64,000 bases of DNA from Alnus glutinosa (Eukaryota; Streptophyta; Magnoliopsida; Fagales; Betulaceae): positions 37,674,620 to 37,738,619 of the forward strand of contig NC_084887.1 of assembly GCF_958979055.1 (NCBI RefSeq), given 5' to 3'. This document shows, one piece after another, positions 35,668 through 47,791 of this stretch. A program made the position numbers and the translations under genes. The notes beneath the pieces were generated by a model. It made no database searches. It was given only the letters and a program-made list of their open reading frames with translations, and was not told where the DNA came from. Position 1 is the first letter of the stretch; the number at the start of each line of letters is the position of its first letter.

Positions 35668-37486
35668 ATAAAAAAGAACCTTTTCCTTTTTTTGGTTTCT
35701 TCTCAGTATAAAACCGACATTACGAAGATACGGATTAAAAAGGAATAATTAATTGTTAGAATATTGGAGTTATAAATATGGAAATCAAGCATAAAAAATG
35801 ATAAAAGGCTGATAGAAATATTATAGTTTTATTATAAGTTTTTCACAAATTGACGTAACAGTTTACTTGTCATTTATCACGTCAATTATTAAAATATAAA
35901 TTGACACGTGACATTTTATATGACTCTTATCACATTTACAAACTGACATAAAAATCTAAGCAGTACTTATTATGTTAGCCACTAAAATATAATATGTTAC
36001 GTGACAGTCTATGTGATAGTCATTCGCATAAAATATAAAATCTCATGTGAGTCTCTAAGTGGTTGTAATAAAAATTGCAGTACTCCCAAATCTTTTTTAA
36101 AAGGTTATAGTAATGCTAAGGATACTACAACTTTTACAATAAATATTAGTTTCTTATAAATTGACAGGACAGTCTGCATGGCACTTATTACGTCAATCCT
36201 ACTAAAATGACAATTCCCACATACAGATAGATCTTAACAAAATTCTAATAAAAAAAGTGAAGTGGAAATCTTATAATTATTATAAGGTTGAACATAAAAG
36301 ATTAGTGTAACTTTATAATTATACCCAACGCATCCATTAACATCAAAATGTTGATCATGATCCATCTTTTTCTTCAACTGTAGTTATTCTTTTGTTTTCT
36401 AGATGACAACCAACTTGAACCAAGTATTATTCTCACATGTCCATTAACTTTGGCACTGACTTGTAAAGATGTCCTAACGTACACTAGAAGAATTCAATTC
36501 ATCAGAGCATAATGGAATATTTCAATTCTACAAGGCACTTAAAATGGCCTTAATGTTCTCATCTCGATCATCACTAGAAGCTCTGACTATATGCCGGCAA
36601 GATATTTTGGTGTTGAATTATGCCTTGTGTTATTTTATTTGAGCGTGACCGTTATAGCATATATGTTCTGAGAGCTACAAAGGAGAAGTCTAGACAATAA
36701 AGATCGCATACGCTCTTTCAAGTCTTACTGAGTGATAGCTTCACTCAGTCCCACTATGGTATCAATGAGACCCAAGGCAGCTAATATTAACAAAATTGAG
36801 AATTTAAATTTGAGGAGTCGAACTCTCATTCTAGAACATGTATAACTACTTAAATCTTTTTTTACCACGGCCGCCTACGCTTTTTCTCACCAATTTTAAT
36901 TGCTTGTCAATTGACACTATTTTCAAAGGCTTCCATTGCGTGCTCGAGAGTTTTCGTGTTGCTGATTTGTTCATGTCTTCTAATTTGGTAGTTGGTACTA
37001 AGTAATATTCAATAGAAAAATGTTAAAGCTCCTTATAATGTCTTTATGGGGTCATTTTATGCTGACATAGCATTTTATTTTTAATAAAAAAATAAAAAAA
37101 TAAATAAAATTACAGCTTTATTTTTATTAAAAAATATAAGGTGTCATTTCAGCATAGAAGGACCAGAAGAATACTAGAACGAGCTCTAGCATTCCTCCGT
37201 TCAATATATGAGGCTTCCAATTTTTTTTTTTTTTTTTTTTTTTTCTGTCCTTTTCATTTCGTTTGGATAAAACTTGAATTATTGGACTGTTTTCACTATT
37301 AGGTAGCGTAAAATTTATTGTTGTTGCTCTGTATTTATTGGTTTGTCGTTGATATTGAGGTATATTGAATTTTGGGTATTGGCAAGAAAATAAAAAAAAA
37401 ATAATAATAATGAGAAATAATATTTCAAAAAAGTAGGTAAGGGAATAGAGGATATATTAAAGTGTATATTAAAAAGTGATAGTCAA
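35668..37486. other. Spacer: AT-rich DNA without a gene
   Basis: No coding sequence is supported. It contains AAATTGACG-type repeated motifs at 35850-36200 that recur at 62.3-62.9 kb (degenerate inverted repeats around TTTATAAATTGACAT-like words), and a 178-bp MITE at 37018-37195. Confidence 0.5.
37018..37195. mobile_element. Small inverted-repeat MITE
   Basis: The left end AATGTTAAAGCTC and right end GAGCTCTAGCATT are inverted partners. Inside, GTCATTTTATGCTGACAT pairs with ATTTCAGCATAGA-type sequence, and the centre is A/T-rich. About 178 bp; no coding capacity. Confidence 0.7.
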
Positions 37487-38770
37487 AAGTAGAAAATTGC
37501 ACTTTTTTTTAAATAGTTAAGTTGCATATTATTGTTGGAGATATTTTTACAGAACACTTGAAAAATATACCATTAATTGGCAAATATATACTTAGAGATG
37601 GAACGGGGCGCAACTATGAGTCCGTACAGAGCCGGCTCGATATATTTTGGGGCTTTAGGCGAAAAGTTTAAATGATGCATTTTTTTCTAAATAAATAAAT
37701 AAATATTAATTAATTTAAAAATAGAATGGTAAAACTTGATTTGTCAAAGGAAAGACAAATTAATGTTAGAATATTTCCTAAAACCGAATAAAAAAAACTA
37801 ATGCAATTGATTAATTGAGTTTTTGGTAATTAATTTTTTTTTTAATCACTAATCAGATATGGAATGATTTTAAGGACTTGAATGATAAGCTATTGGAAAA
37901 TAATGAAAATTGCGAAGAGAGAAATTCAAATTCAAATAAGACTTGAATAGGGAAATTGAGATAAAAAAATAAAAACTTATAAAGAGTAGGATTTAAAATA
38001 GAAACCTAGAGACTTTTCATTTTCTTAGCATTTATTTTTTATTTTTTCATTTTATTTTAATTCTTGAACGTTGGACTTAAGACCTTCAATTTTTAATGTG
38101 AATAATTAAGGCCTTCAATTTAGAAGCTTTCATATCTCATTAATTTTATTTTGAACTTCAACGTTCAAAGAAATTGAAAGCCTTTAATGTAGAGACTTTC
38201 CGTATCTCACAAGTTACAAGTCATTGGTAATTAGACGTACAAAAAATTAAAGGCCTTCAATTTAGACTTTCCATATCTCACAAGTCGTTGGTAATTAATT
38301 AAGGCCTGCAATTTTTATTTTTTTATTTTTTAACCTGCAGTTTTTTTACAGTAGAAGGCCCCTAGGTAGCATATTTTAAGGCATTGACTGGGGGCATTAC
38401 CGGAAACAATACTTTGATGATTCGTCTTTTTGTAAGCACTTTTTTCTTAAAATAAATCTTCATTAATTGGGCCTTATTAAATTGGGCCCTGCATTATATT
38501 ATTGCCTTTTATAATTTTATTTTTACCAAGATTTGGGGCCTTATTTAAGTGTATTGATCATATTTAAGGCATTCTTTTTTTTTTAGAAATAAGTTGCCTA
38601 ATCCGCCTAAGGCTCTAGCCGGCCCTGAGTCCGTATTTTTTTAATTATATGATTTATGTCTCAAATTATGCACAAATTTCAAACCCACGAGAGGGATCTG
38701 ATTTATCTCTATATACGATGATTTTCCCTACCCTAATTATTGTCTTTGCCTTCCATTTCTACATGTCGGT
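37487..38770 (+). repeat. Segmental duplication, copy 2 (pair: 16209-16660)
   Basis: Direct-orientation copy of 16209-16660, split by the hAT-type element at 37627-38627. The region after the element (38628-38770) matches 16336-16460 and 16634-16660 and lacks the 183-bp MITE. Confidence 0.88.
37627..38627. mobile_element. hAT-type non-autonomous element, 1001 bp
   Basis: The 11-bp termini are CAGAGCCGGCT and AGCCGGCCCTG (reverse complement CAGGGCCGGCT), with perfect 8-bp target duplications AGTCCGTA at 37619-37626 and 38628-38635. The CAGGG-type terminus and 8-bp duplication are hAT hallmarks. The inside is AT-rich, with subterminal pairs such as GGGGCTTTAGGCG / CGCCTAAGGCTC and no transposase frame. 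The paralogous site at about 16336-16343 has a single unoccupied AGTCCGTA. Confidence 0.93.
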
Positions 38771-41700
38771 GATAACACCTCTCTGCCCACAACCCAAATG
38801 CATAATTACGTTTTATGTCTCAGCTGCCTTCGGCTAATTAGGTTATAAGAAAGGCATAATATATGCCAGAAGTGACCAATTTTTCCAAGGTGCCCACAAA
38901 GTGCTCACTTTTTCTGACTTCTAATCCCATTATGATGTTGGGATTAGCCTTTCTCGTGCCCAATTTTCGTAATTTGTTTTTATAAGTAAAATCGTGTATC
39001 ATAACGCACTATATTAACGAGGTATTTGCCGCTCAGTTTCCTTGGGTCGATTTCCAATCATTGATATTTAGAATGCTTAACACAATGGAGTGCCGTTTAT
39101 TTTATTTTATTTTATTTTTTTTTTAAAAATGTAGTTAAAGAAAATATGACTTTTAGTGCTTGTTTGAAATTTTGTTGAAAAATTGAGAGCATGTTTGGGT
39201 AACACATGTTTTTTTTATTATATTTTATTATTTTTGAAAAACATGTTTGGATTGTTTTTTTTTTTTTAATTAAAATTCTATCAAGTTTTATTCTTTCTTT
39301 TTTTAAAAAAAAAAAAATTTGCCTCACGTTCTCTAAACCATCCAAACATAATTTTAAAAAATAAATTTTCTCGGTATTCATAATTTTGAATATAATAAAA
39401 AATAGTAGAATATAATACAAAAAAAAAAAAAAATCCCATATACAAACGAGCCTTGAGTCTTTATATCTAAAAAGAGCTTTTGATTAAAAAAATAAAAAGT
39501 TTCATTTTCAAGCTTTTTCTAAAAATGCGTTTTGACTTTTTAGAAAAAAATAAAAACAATAAAATAGGTACTTATTGAGTTTTTTAACCAATCAAATTGA
39601 CCTATTTTTCCTTTGCACAATTTCCTATGTATTAAAAATATTTTTTAAATTTCTTAACATAATTCCAAACAAACTCTTATACAAACAATAAAATAATAAT
39701 AAAATTAAAATGTGACTATATTATTTCAACCATTTAAGAGAATTTCATGCAATGAATTATCTTCTTGTTCAATTAATTGATAATATGACATTGGCAGCAT
39801 GTGGGATGAGACATGACACATATATGCTTCTTTACGCAAATTCACATGTTGATTTACAAATTCTAATTATATAATCAAGAAATTTCTTACAAGTTTTTAA
39901 ACATACAGAGAACTTCATTATTGAATATAAGCTCTAGAGAGAATTACACTTGACCAAAAGGTCAATAACAAGACAAGAGAAGTTCATACATGCCCTAAGG
40001 CAAACACCACTGCCCGAAGGCCATTTGTGACCGGAAATAAAGAAACTCCACCCACTAAGTCAGGAAAAACCCGACTTAAAAGCAGTTACCAAAGGTAAAC
40101 TGTGAAAAGATCTAGAATATACAAAAACAACATCTACCCAAATAATAAATAAACATTATAAAGATCATACTTGAAGTCCATCTAAACAATAAAGCATAAC
40201 TTAGCACATAAAAGAGAGACAGATCTAGCAAAAAGCCATCAAACAATCCCAAAATGTCCAAAAATTACAAAGGTAGACTGAAACAGAAGACACAAAACAG
40301 AGACTACAACCCAGAGCCGGCAGAAGGACAGGCGGATTTCGCCATTACTGGCGGCGCGTGGGAAACACGTGCCGACCCCAATACCACCCAGCCGAAGAAA
40401 CACCGCCGGAAGCCCCCTCCCCACCGTGTAAGACCAGAAAATGGCGAAACGTGACTGTCACGCACACGAAAGAGCGAAAATCCCTCTGGCGCGTGCAGCC
40501 CACGCTTCGAACTCCGGCGACCGACGTGACTTGTGCGACCGGCAGCAGGAGCGGACGGCGACAGAGATTCCGACCAAAGGGCGCGTGTCCAGCGGAAATC
40601 AACGAACGAGCGTAGATCTGGCGTCAAACATCTGAAAAAAAAAAATAAAAACCGGCCAAAAAACAACACTCCTCCAACGACACAATCCAGCCACTCCCCC
40701 AACCAGACTAGACGAGCGTAGAATTATCTGCCTGAGCCAAAGAAAAAACTCACCATAGCCCAAAAGCTAGGTGAAACATCAACCCCCACCGAAACAAAAA
40801 ACCGAGGGGAACAAAAACGCTCCAAAGCCCTAAGCTAGGAGCCACCACCACCTGGAGAGGAAATTGGTTTTTGTTTTTTAAGCATATAATTGTTGCATAT
40901 ATTTTTTCAACGGAAAAGGCTTTCTTACAAGTTTGGCTGAGGGAAATCCTCAAATTTAGTTTATTATATTTTAGATTGGCATGCCTCAAAAATGCATGTA
41001 AATTACATATTGTTCTATTAAAAATGAATGTGATTTTTACACTAACATCAATTTAATAGACTAAATTAAAGTAATTTCCTTTAACCAAATTTGATAAAAA
41101 CTTTATCCATTATATAATCCAAACTTCTTTCTTTTTTTCTTTCTTCTTTTTTCCTTCCGTCCAAAAATTTGGTCAACAATATATTGTACTCATGCCGTGA
41201 GTCGTGCGTTGCGTGAAACACAATAATAAATTTCCTAGTCTCAAGTTGTTATTTGGACAATCGTCTAATGTACAAGAATTTTTCAATTCTCAGCGAAAAA
41301 ATGCTTCATGTTTGTGAGAATCGTATGTTTTAAAAATATATATTAATTTAATAGAGTAAATTTTTTTTTAAAAAAAAATTATGTTCTGAAAGTGATATTC
41401 ATTTACTTAAATAGCACGGAACGTGAAAGGGAAGGGTTTTGGACCTTTTGGTACAATTTACTTTAGCCATAATGATTATATAAATAAAAGTCGTGAGCTG
41501 AGAAATGAAGCAAACTCAGGACTCAGGTCCACACGTGTAGATAATAACAACAAATAAAATAAAAATTAAAAAATTACAGGATTTAATCCGTACAAGGTAC
41601 CGTTAACGGCAAGCCTTCGTTTCATTTCACGTCATAGCAATAACCATCAGCTTTTTCGCTATTTTCAACGCTAAGTGCAATGGTAAGTGAAATTTCTCGC

Positions 41701-43297
41701 ATAAAAGTCATGGCGTGTTTTAGCAGTGAATACGACGGTAAGGAGAAATATGTTACGCTTCTCAATTATTATTATTTTTTTAAAATTTAGTCTTTAAATA
41801 ATATGTTACAATATGATGTGATCAATCATTTTAAAAAATACGTTATTATTTCATAAGATTATAACACATTATTTAAGGTCTAAATTTTAAAAGAAAATTC
41901 TAAAAACTTTAGCATTTTTCAATAATAAGTAAATGTAATGCGGAACCCACTTTGTATCTCAAAAAATCTTGGGAGGGGATGAATACAATGATGTTGTCCT
42001 TTGAACCTGCAAGTTAATTAAGTATTCGGTTTAAATTCACGATAAATTTAAATGAGTTAAACTTAAACATGCATTACTCGTCCAAACTCCACTCGTTTAC
42101 ATCCCATTAATCATTACTTTGCTAGGTGGGATTGCAAGTATACTGAACAGACTCATCGCATCGGATCTGAATCTCTTCAAAGAATGAAGTCATATGCACA
42201 CATCAAGCAGCCTCTAATTCAACTCGATTACGCAGAATATCAATTTCCCACATTATTATTTGGACTAAGTTTCCAAATGGGATAGGATCAGTACACCGTA
42301 CACGAATCAAATGATGATGTCTCCAGGACCTCTTTCACGTTGAACCAATGAGAATTTTAAAAGGCGAAAAGTGTACAATCAGCCATCTCGAATGTGTGGC
42401 ACTTAAATCTGTAACCTGATAATAATTTCGTCTGCATCTTAATCCCATGTTTTTTTTTTATCCTCTAGCTGCCAAGTTTGATTCGATGAGGACGTTGACT
42501 TCTCCAAATCCCCCACTTTAAGCAAAATCCACTTTAGGATCTCACTTCCTTGGAAAGAATTTAGTTTAATTTGTAAGTATATGGTTGGCGGTCAACGGAG
42601 CCGATATTCATTCTAATATAATACTTTTAATTAAAGGTTTATATGTGAATGGTCAATGGGCACACATGACCAAAAACTTTGCGTTCATACTGAACCTTCC
42701 TTCCGAATCCGGTGCCGGGACGGAACTATAAAGGGCCAGAGTCTCATGACTTTTCTGGTTTTAATTTTTTAATTTTTTAAACTTTATAAATTTTGTAACT
42801 TGGGTTCCTTGGGTTCCTTTTAAACATCTATTTATTAAGGGTGGTGATTCATGTTCACGTGTTTGTTTCGGATTGTGTTGAGACATGAGTATAAGACTAT
42901 ATAAGTCAATATTAGTCCAACTAATTTAATTAAAATGGCCATATCCCTCAACCCTAACACTCTAATTTAATATTGGGTTCGTGTTGTTTACAAGTCATGT
43001 CAAAAATTGCTTGTCATTATGTCTCGTATCGAGTTCGGATAGTGTCGAAACATGGGTATAAGACTATATAGGTCAACCATAACCCGACTCATTTAATTAA
43101 ACGAGTTAGACTCCTCAACCCTAACCCTTTAACTTAGTGTTGGGTTTGTAGATCGTGTTAAAAATTGACAGCTCTGCCATCTATTAGGATTTTTCGTTAA
43201 TTTCTAACGGAAGAAATAAAATGACCAAAATACCCATTTATTAAATAAAAAAGTGAAAAAAAGAGAGAGGAAGAAATGATATGGTTCCTTTTTTTTA
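38771..43297. other. Spacer: AT-rich DNA and a retroposon-like insertion
   Basis: No intact gene is supported. The stretch contains AT-rich simple sequence (39100-39700), the insertion at 39897-40920, AT-rich DNA to 42.8 kb, and at 42838-43180 a degenerate repeat (GATTCATGTTCACGTG, TATAAGACTATATA) related to the element near 12.2-12.7 kb. Confidence 0.5.
39897..40920 (-). mobile_element. Retroposon-like insertion with 14-bp flanking repeats
   Basis: TTTCTTACAAGTTT occurs at 39883-39896 and again at 40921-40934, bracketing 1024 bp. The interior is strongly GC-rich at 40300-40730, against an AT-rich background. Read on the minus strand, the GC-rich part comes first and an A/T-rich tail with AATAA-like signals (near 39925) comes last, as in a retroposed transcript or LINE fragment. 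No family domain was recognised in the open minus-strand frame 40304-40702. A 14-bp duplication fits target-primed integration. The exact right edge could instead lie near 40870. Confidence 0.55.
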
Positions 43298-44012
43298 GGG
43301 GTAATTACCTTTTCCCCCCATGAACTACCGGCCAATGTCATTTTGCCCCCACGAACTACCACTTCGACCAAAAGAGAGCATCAAACTACCATTTTTACAC
43401 ACTTTGCCCCCTTCTGTCAGTCTAATTCATGCAAAGACGTAAATGCCCTAACTCAATTTTGAAAATGACTGAAATACCCTCATTTAAAAAAAAAAAAAAA
43501 AAAAAAAAAGACTGAATGAAAGGGGTGGCTGCCGCCACCCCTGAGGTGGCCGGGTGGCCTGCGAGCCACCCCCAGAGGTGGCTCCGGCCACCTCTGGGGT
43601 GGCTTGCGGCCACCCCAGAAGCTGGGTGGCCGCGCGGCCACCCTAGAAATGACCTAGGGTGGCCGTGCAGCCCCCCCCAGGTTCTGGGGAGGTCGTGCGG
43701 CCACCCCTTAGGTCGGGGTGGGCCGCGAGCCACCCCAGAGGTGGCTCCGGCCACCTCTGGGGTGGCTCGCGGCCCACCCCGAAAGCTGGGTGGCCGCGCG
43801 ACCACCCTAGAAATGACCTAGGGTGGCCGCGCGGCCCCCCCCAGGTTCTGGGGAGGCCGTGCGGCCACCCCTTAGGCCGGGGTGGGCCGCGAGCCACCCA
43901 GAGGTGGCCGGAGCCACCCAGAGGTGGCCGGAGCCACCTCTGGGGGTGGCTCGCAGGCCACCCGGCCACCTAAAGGGGTGGCTGCCGCCACCCCTTTACT
44001 TTCAGATTTTTG

Positions 44013-44045
<33 letters not shown>

Positions 44046-44278
44046 AAATATATTAATTTTAATATTTTTTATTAATTACTGTAGAGGGTATTTTGGTCTT
44101 TAAGTCAAAATTAACGGTAAAAAATGGCATATTCCATCCAAAATTAACGGAATTCCTGACGGAAGGGGGCAACGTGTATAAAAATGGTAGTTTGATGCTC
44201 TCTTTTGGTCGAAGTGGTAGTTCGTGGGGGCAAAATGACATTGGCCGGTAGTTCATGGGGGGAAAAGATAATTACCCC
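43298..44278. mobile_element. Long-TIR element with GC-rich GGTGGCC core (copy 2)
   Basis: Same family as 32607-33362: ends GGGGTAATTACC and GGTAATTATC-type, with TIRs of about 115 bp. TTTTTTTTA flanks both sides (43289-43297 and 44279-44287), a possible 9-bp target duplication, which with long TIRs suggests a MULE relative. The core (43515-44003) is a larger array of GGTGGCC/GGCCACC palindromes than in copy 1, including a roughly 180-bp internal duplication (about 43600-43710 against 43775-43890). Confidence 0.85.
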
Positions 44279-47084
44279 TTTTTTTTAAAAAAAAAAAAAG
44301 AGTTAATTTTGTAAGGTAAGAGCATAGATGTATTTTTAGAAATTTTTTAAGGGTAAAACAGACATATTACATGCTATATGTTTCAGTATTTTTATTATTA
44401 TTATTTTTTTTAAAATAATAATAATAAATGGTAGGAATAATTGAAAGGGAGTGAAAGATTTGAACACCAAATTGGAAATTTTTAAAGTTTAGGATAAACA
44501 TTGAAATTTGCTTAGTAGTTATTTGAAGTGTAGACTTGACCCTTGTTCATACTGTAATAACACTCCAAAATAGTTTTGAGTGCGGGGCTCTTATCTTATT
44601 AACACATGATTGTCGCAGAAATGTGCAGAGTCACTTGCACCAAGTGGGGTCTTCTCCACAGTGTCCACACCCACCCACCCACCCGCGGCTTTCCCTTTCA
44701 CAAGTAAAGTCAGAAGAGAAGAAATAGTGGCCCCTGGCACAATACAATAGCATCACAACTTGGAAGATTCAGAAAACTTGCGCGAAGACTTGGACTAAAA
44801 GGAGCTGTAGTCAACACAAAATGCCGTTTTGGATTGCGATTCGCTGCCCACCCCCCCGCCTTTTGATTTTTTCGGTCGACCATATAAAGCGACGATCGCT
44901 CACCAGGTTTTGCAAATATTGACCTTCGGGCATGCTTTACGGCTGCCATTTGTCAAGCCTCCTACGCCCGGCTCCATACTTCGCCCACATCTTTATTCAA
45001 TATTATTATTATGGATGTTATTTTATTATTTTTTTAAAACGGGATTCATACGCACCTCAATCAAGAGAAAAGGGAGCACGGCAACTTTTTAAATAAATTT
45101 AGGACCATTTTTTATTTTTTATTTTCGATCAAGAAATCTCCAATTAAGTCTAATGTGAAAACATAAAAACAAATAAATAAAGCAAATAAACCAACAAAAA
45201 TCGGTGAATCAAATTACTTACCAATTTGGATTATTAAGACTAAAGGGAGGAAGAAAAAAAAAAAACCCAAGTTTCATGTAATTTGATTAGGTTATAAATT
45301 TAATTTTTTAAATCAAATTAAATAGGTTCAATTCATATATCCTCTAAAATTGAACCAACTCAAACCAAATAACACCCTATTTGTGATCCGGTTAGTTAAA
45401 TTATGTTTGTTAATGAGTTTTAAGAAGTATTTTTTGTTTTGAAATTTGAAAAAGTATTATTATGTATGTGATATAAAAGTAAAAACAGTTAATTGCATGC
45501 GTTTTGTTTTTTAGGTATGATTTACATGAATCCAACACAAAATTAACGAGTAATAATTAGAAAAGTTAACCCGTTTAATTAAATGAATTGGATTAAAATT
45601 AATCTATATAACCTCGTATTCGTGTCTTCCCTAATTTTAAGTTGTTTGCACGCCAAAGCTAACCGGCTTATTAGCATATTTTAGGTTGTTTGAACGCCAA
45701 AGCCAGCCGGCTTATCAGCATGGGATGCCAAAGTCCATATCCACGTCCCCAAAGAAAGATCCTGCAAATTAACCTCCAAATCTGGTTTGCATTGAATAAT
45801 AGTGCAGGTCGGTACCCTCTCTCCGGTCTTAATCCATTAAAAAAATAGAAACACACGGCTAAATAATCGAAACCGTTCGTGGAATTTATTCGACACCTTC
45901 CGTGAAAACCATTGGATTTTTCTATTCGAAGTTTTGTGTCAACTGACACGGTTAGTACAATTATTGAATTTATTGTAGTTGGAGTTATCCGGAAAGAAGG
46001 AAATATATATATGTGCCTTTCCTTATAACTACAAAAATGTCAATATATTTGACTAGACTCTCTGGAAGTTTGTGCTTGGATCTACCCTGAAGATGTTTAA
46101 CTTCGAATAACTTAATATATGTATCATATGCTCACAATTTTTATTTTTTATTTTTTATTTTTTATTTTTAATAAAAAAAGAAAGGGTGGACACCCACGGC
46201 CAGGCCATGGTTCACCCATCTCAAGAGGGTATAATGGTCCGTTTGTGTTAAAAAAATGTCATGTTATTACTCTTCGGTTAGGATTTAACAAAAAAAAAAA
46301 ATTGATGTAAAAGGTAAATAAAAAGACCGGTCGAGGACATTGTAACTTTTTGAAATTTGAAGGAAACATTGCAAATTGCAAGTCAAGAGTGATAATTTGA
46401 AAGAAATAAATGTAATTTTCAATTTCTTTTTCCAACTTTCAAATGTTTCAAACCTAATGACATCATATGCTGAAAATGTTAAAGTAAAGTATTAGGCTCC
46501 AGGCATGCTATAGTCACCATGACACTAGAGGTAGAAAAAACACAAAACATAAAAGTCATTTTGGCTCCAAAAAATAATAAAGAAAGTGAATATTCCATTT
46601 ATTTCCTGGGACCTCAATTGCAAAAGTATATATGCTCAAGCGGTGGGAAATCAATTTTTATTTATTTATTTATTAAGACTATGAATTATGATGCTCTGGT
46701 ATATGGTGGAAATATCTCCATCATTTTCAAGAGAATGTAGACAATTGCACGGAAATGGTGGTGTTATATAAAAAGAAGAATTTACATGGAAGCTTCATAG
46801 AAAGTTTGAAGTTAGAACTGATGTATCCATGATAGAGAACATTACTTTTAATGCATGGTTGCAAAAAGTCTACACTTTTCTATGGATTTGTTGGTCTTAA
46901 TTCAGACACTACGACCCTACCAGAGCTCAGCCGAATAAATAATTGTAAAAATATAATTATGCCCTTTAATATAAAAAAATATTAAAATCAGATTGAGATC
47001 GACTCATATGATATGACTTTATTTTCTAATATTTTTTAGTATTATTTAACTATGTAATGTGAATTAAGATATTTAAAAAGATGA
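44279..47084. other. Spacer: AT-rich DNA, no supported gene
   Basis: Nothing here codes convincingly. Visible items are a GC-richer patch at 44640-44990 without a recognisable product, a 44-bp direct repeat at about 45641-45722 (TTGTTTGCACGCCAAAG / TTGTTTGAACGCCAAAG), and a fragment at 45540-45630 of the degenerate repeat also seen near 12.6 and 43.1 kb. Confidence 0.5.
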
Positions 47085-47551
47085 GATAATTGCACTATTC
47101 GTTTTTGGAGTGTGTCATAATTACGAATTACTCCATATGGTTTAAAAAGTTCATGGGAGGCCCTTGTGGTAAACTATAATTACAAATTGATCACTGGAGT
47201 CAAATTCTATTAAAATTTTTGACAGATTCTGTTAAATGTCACGCCAGCGCCACATCAAACCAATAAGACGGCGACACATGTCTATCTGAATAAAAAAATA
47301 AGTTTATTTATTTATTTTTTTTTTAATAAATTTATATTTTTTTTATTCAGATGAACACATGTCGCCATCTTATTGGTTTGATGTGGCGCTAACGTGGCAT
47401 TTAATATAATCTGTCAAAATTTTTAACTGAATTTGACTCCAGGGATCGATTTATAATTATAGTTTACCACAAGGACCTCCCATTAACTTTTTAAACTATA
47501 TAGAGTGATTCGTAATTATTACATACTCCAAAAATTAGTGGTGCAATTGTA
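47085..47551. mobile_element. Complete long-TIR element, about 467 bp
   Basis: Inverted halves of about 215 bp meet at a short A/T-rich centre near 47300-47335. The left end is GATAATTGCAC and the right end GTGCAATTGT. Paired blocks include AAACTATAATTACAAAT / ATTTATAATTATAGTTT and GGCGACACATGT / ACATGTCGCC. The 15893-16110 segment is a half copy of the same family. Confidence 0.85.
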
Positions 47552-47599
47552 CAATTTTTTAACAGGGTAGCACAACGGACTTTTTTTTGCTGTTCTTTG

Positions 47600-47737
47600 C
47601 ATTGACGCTGTTTGAGAAAGGGTGAACATCTCTAGCACAAAGGCCGAAACTGCGGCAATGGCAATCCTCTTCCTGACCTTGCGTTGCTTCTCAGCTCTTA
47701 GGCGTTCCGTTATGTATTCAAAATCCTAAAACGCCAT
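47600..47737 (-). pseudogene. Small broken gene fragment of unknown family
   Basis: On the minus strand an ATG at 47737 gives MAF, then TAG, then an open coding-like stretch DFEYITERLRAEKQRKVRKR and IAIAAVSAFVLEMF, up to the edge of the 47085-47551 element. A GA/CT microsatellite (47761-47783) lies just upstream, in the position of a 5' leader. The basic helix followed by a hydrophobic stretch looks like a real protein start with an early nonsense mutation. I do not recognise the family. It could also be a chance frame. Confidence 0.4.
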
Positions 47738-47759
47738 CGTGAAAATTAATGGCCAAGGC

Positions 47760-47791
<32 letters not shown>

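Noticed and set aside
40304..40702. 132-codon minus-strand frame in GC-rich DNA
   Set aside because: No family motif. It overlaps competing frames on both strands, as expected from high GC inside the retroposon-like insertion.
43422..44056. Long overlapping frames on both strands rich in Gly-Trp-Pro-Arg-Ala
   Set aside because: They come from the GC-rich GGTGGCC palindromes of a transposable element; stops are rare there because of composition.
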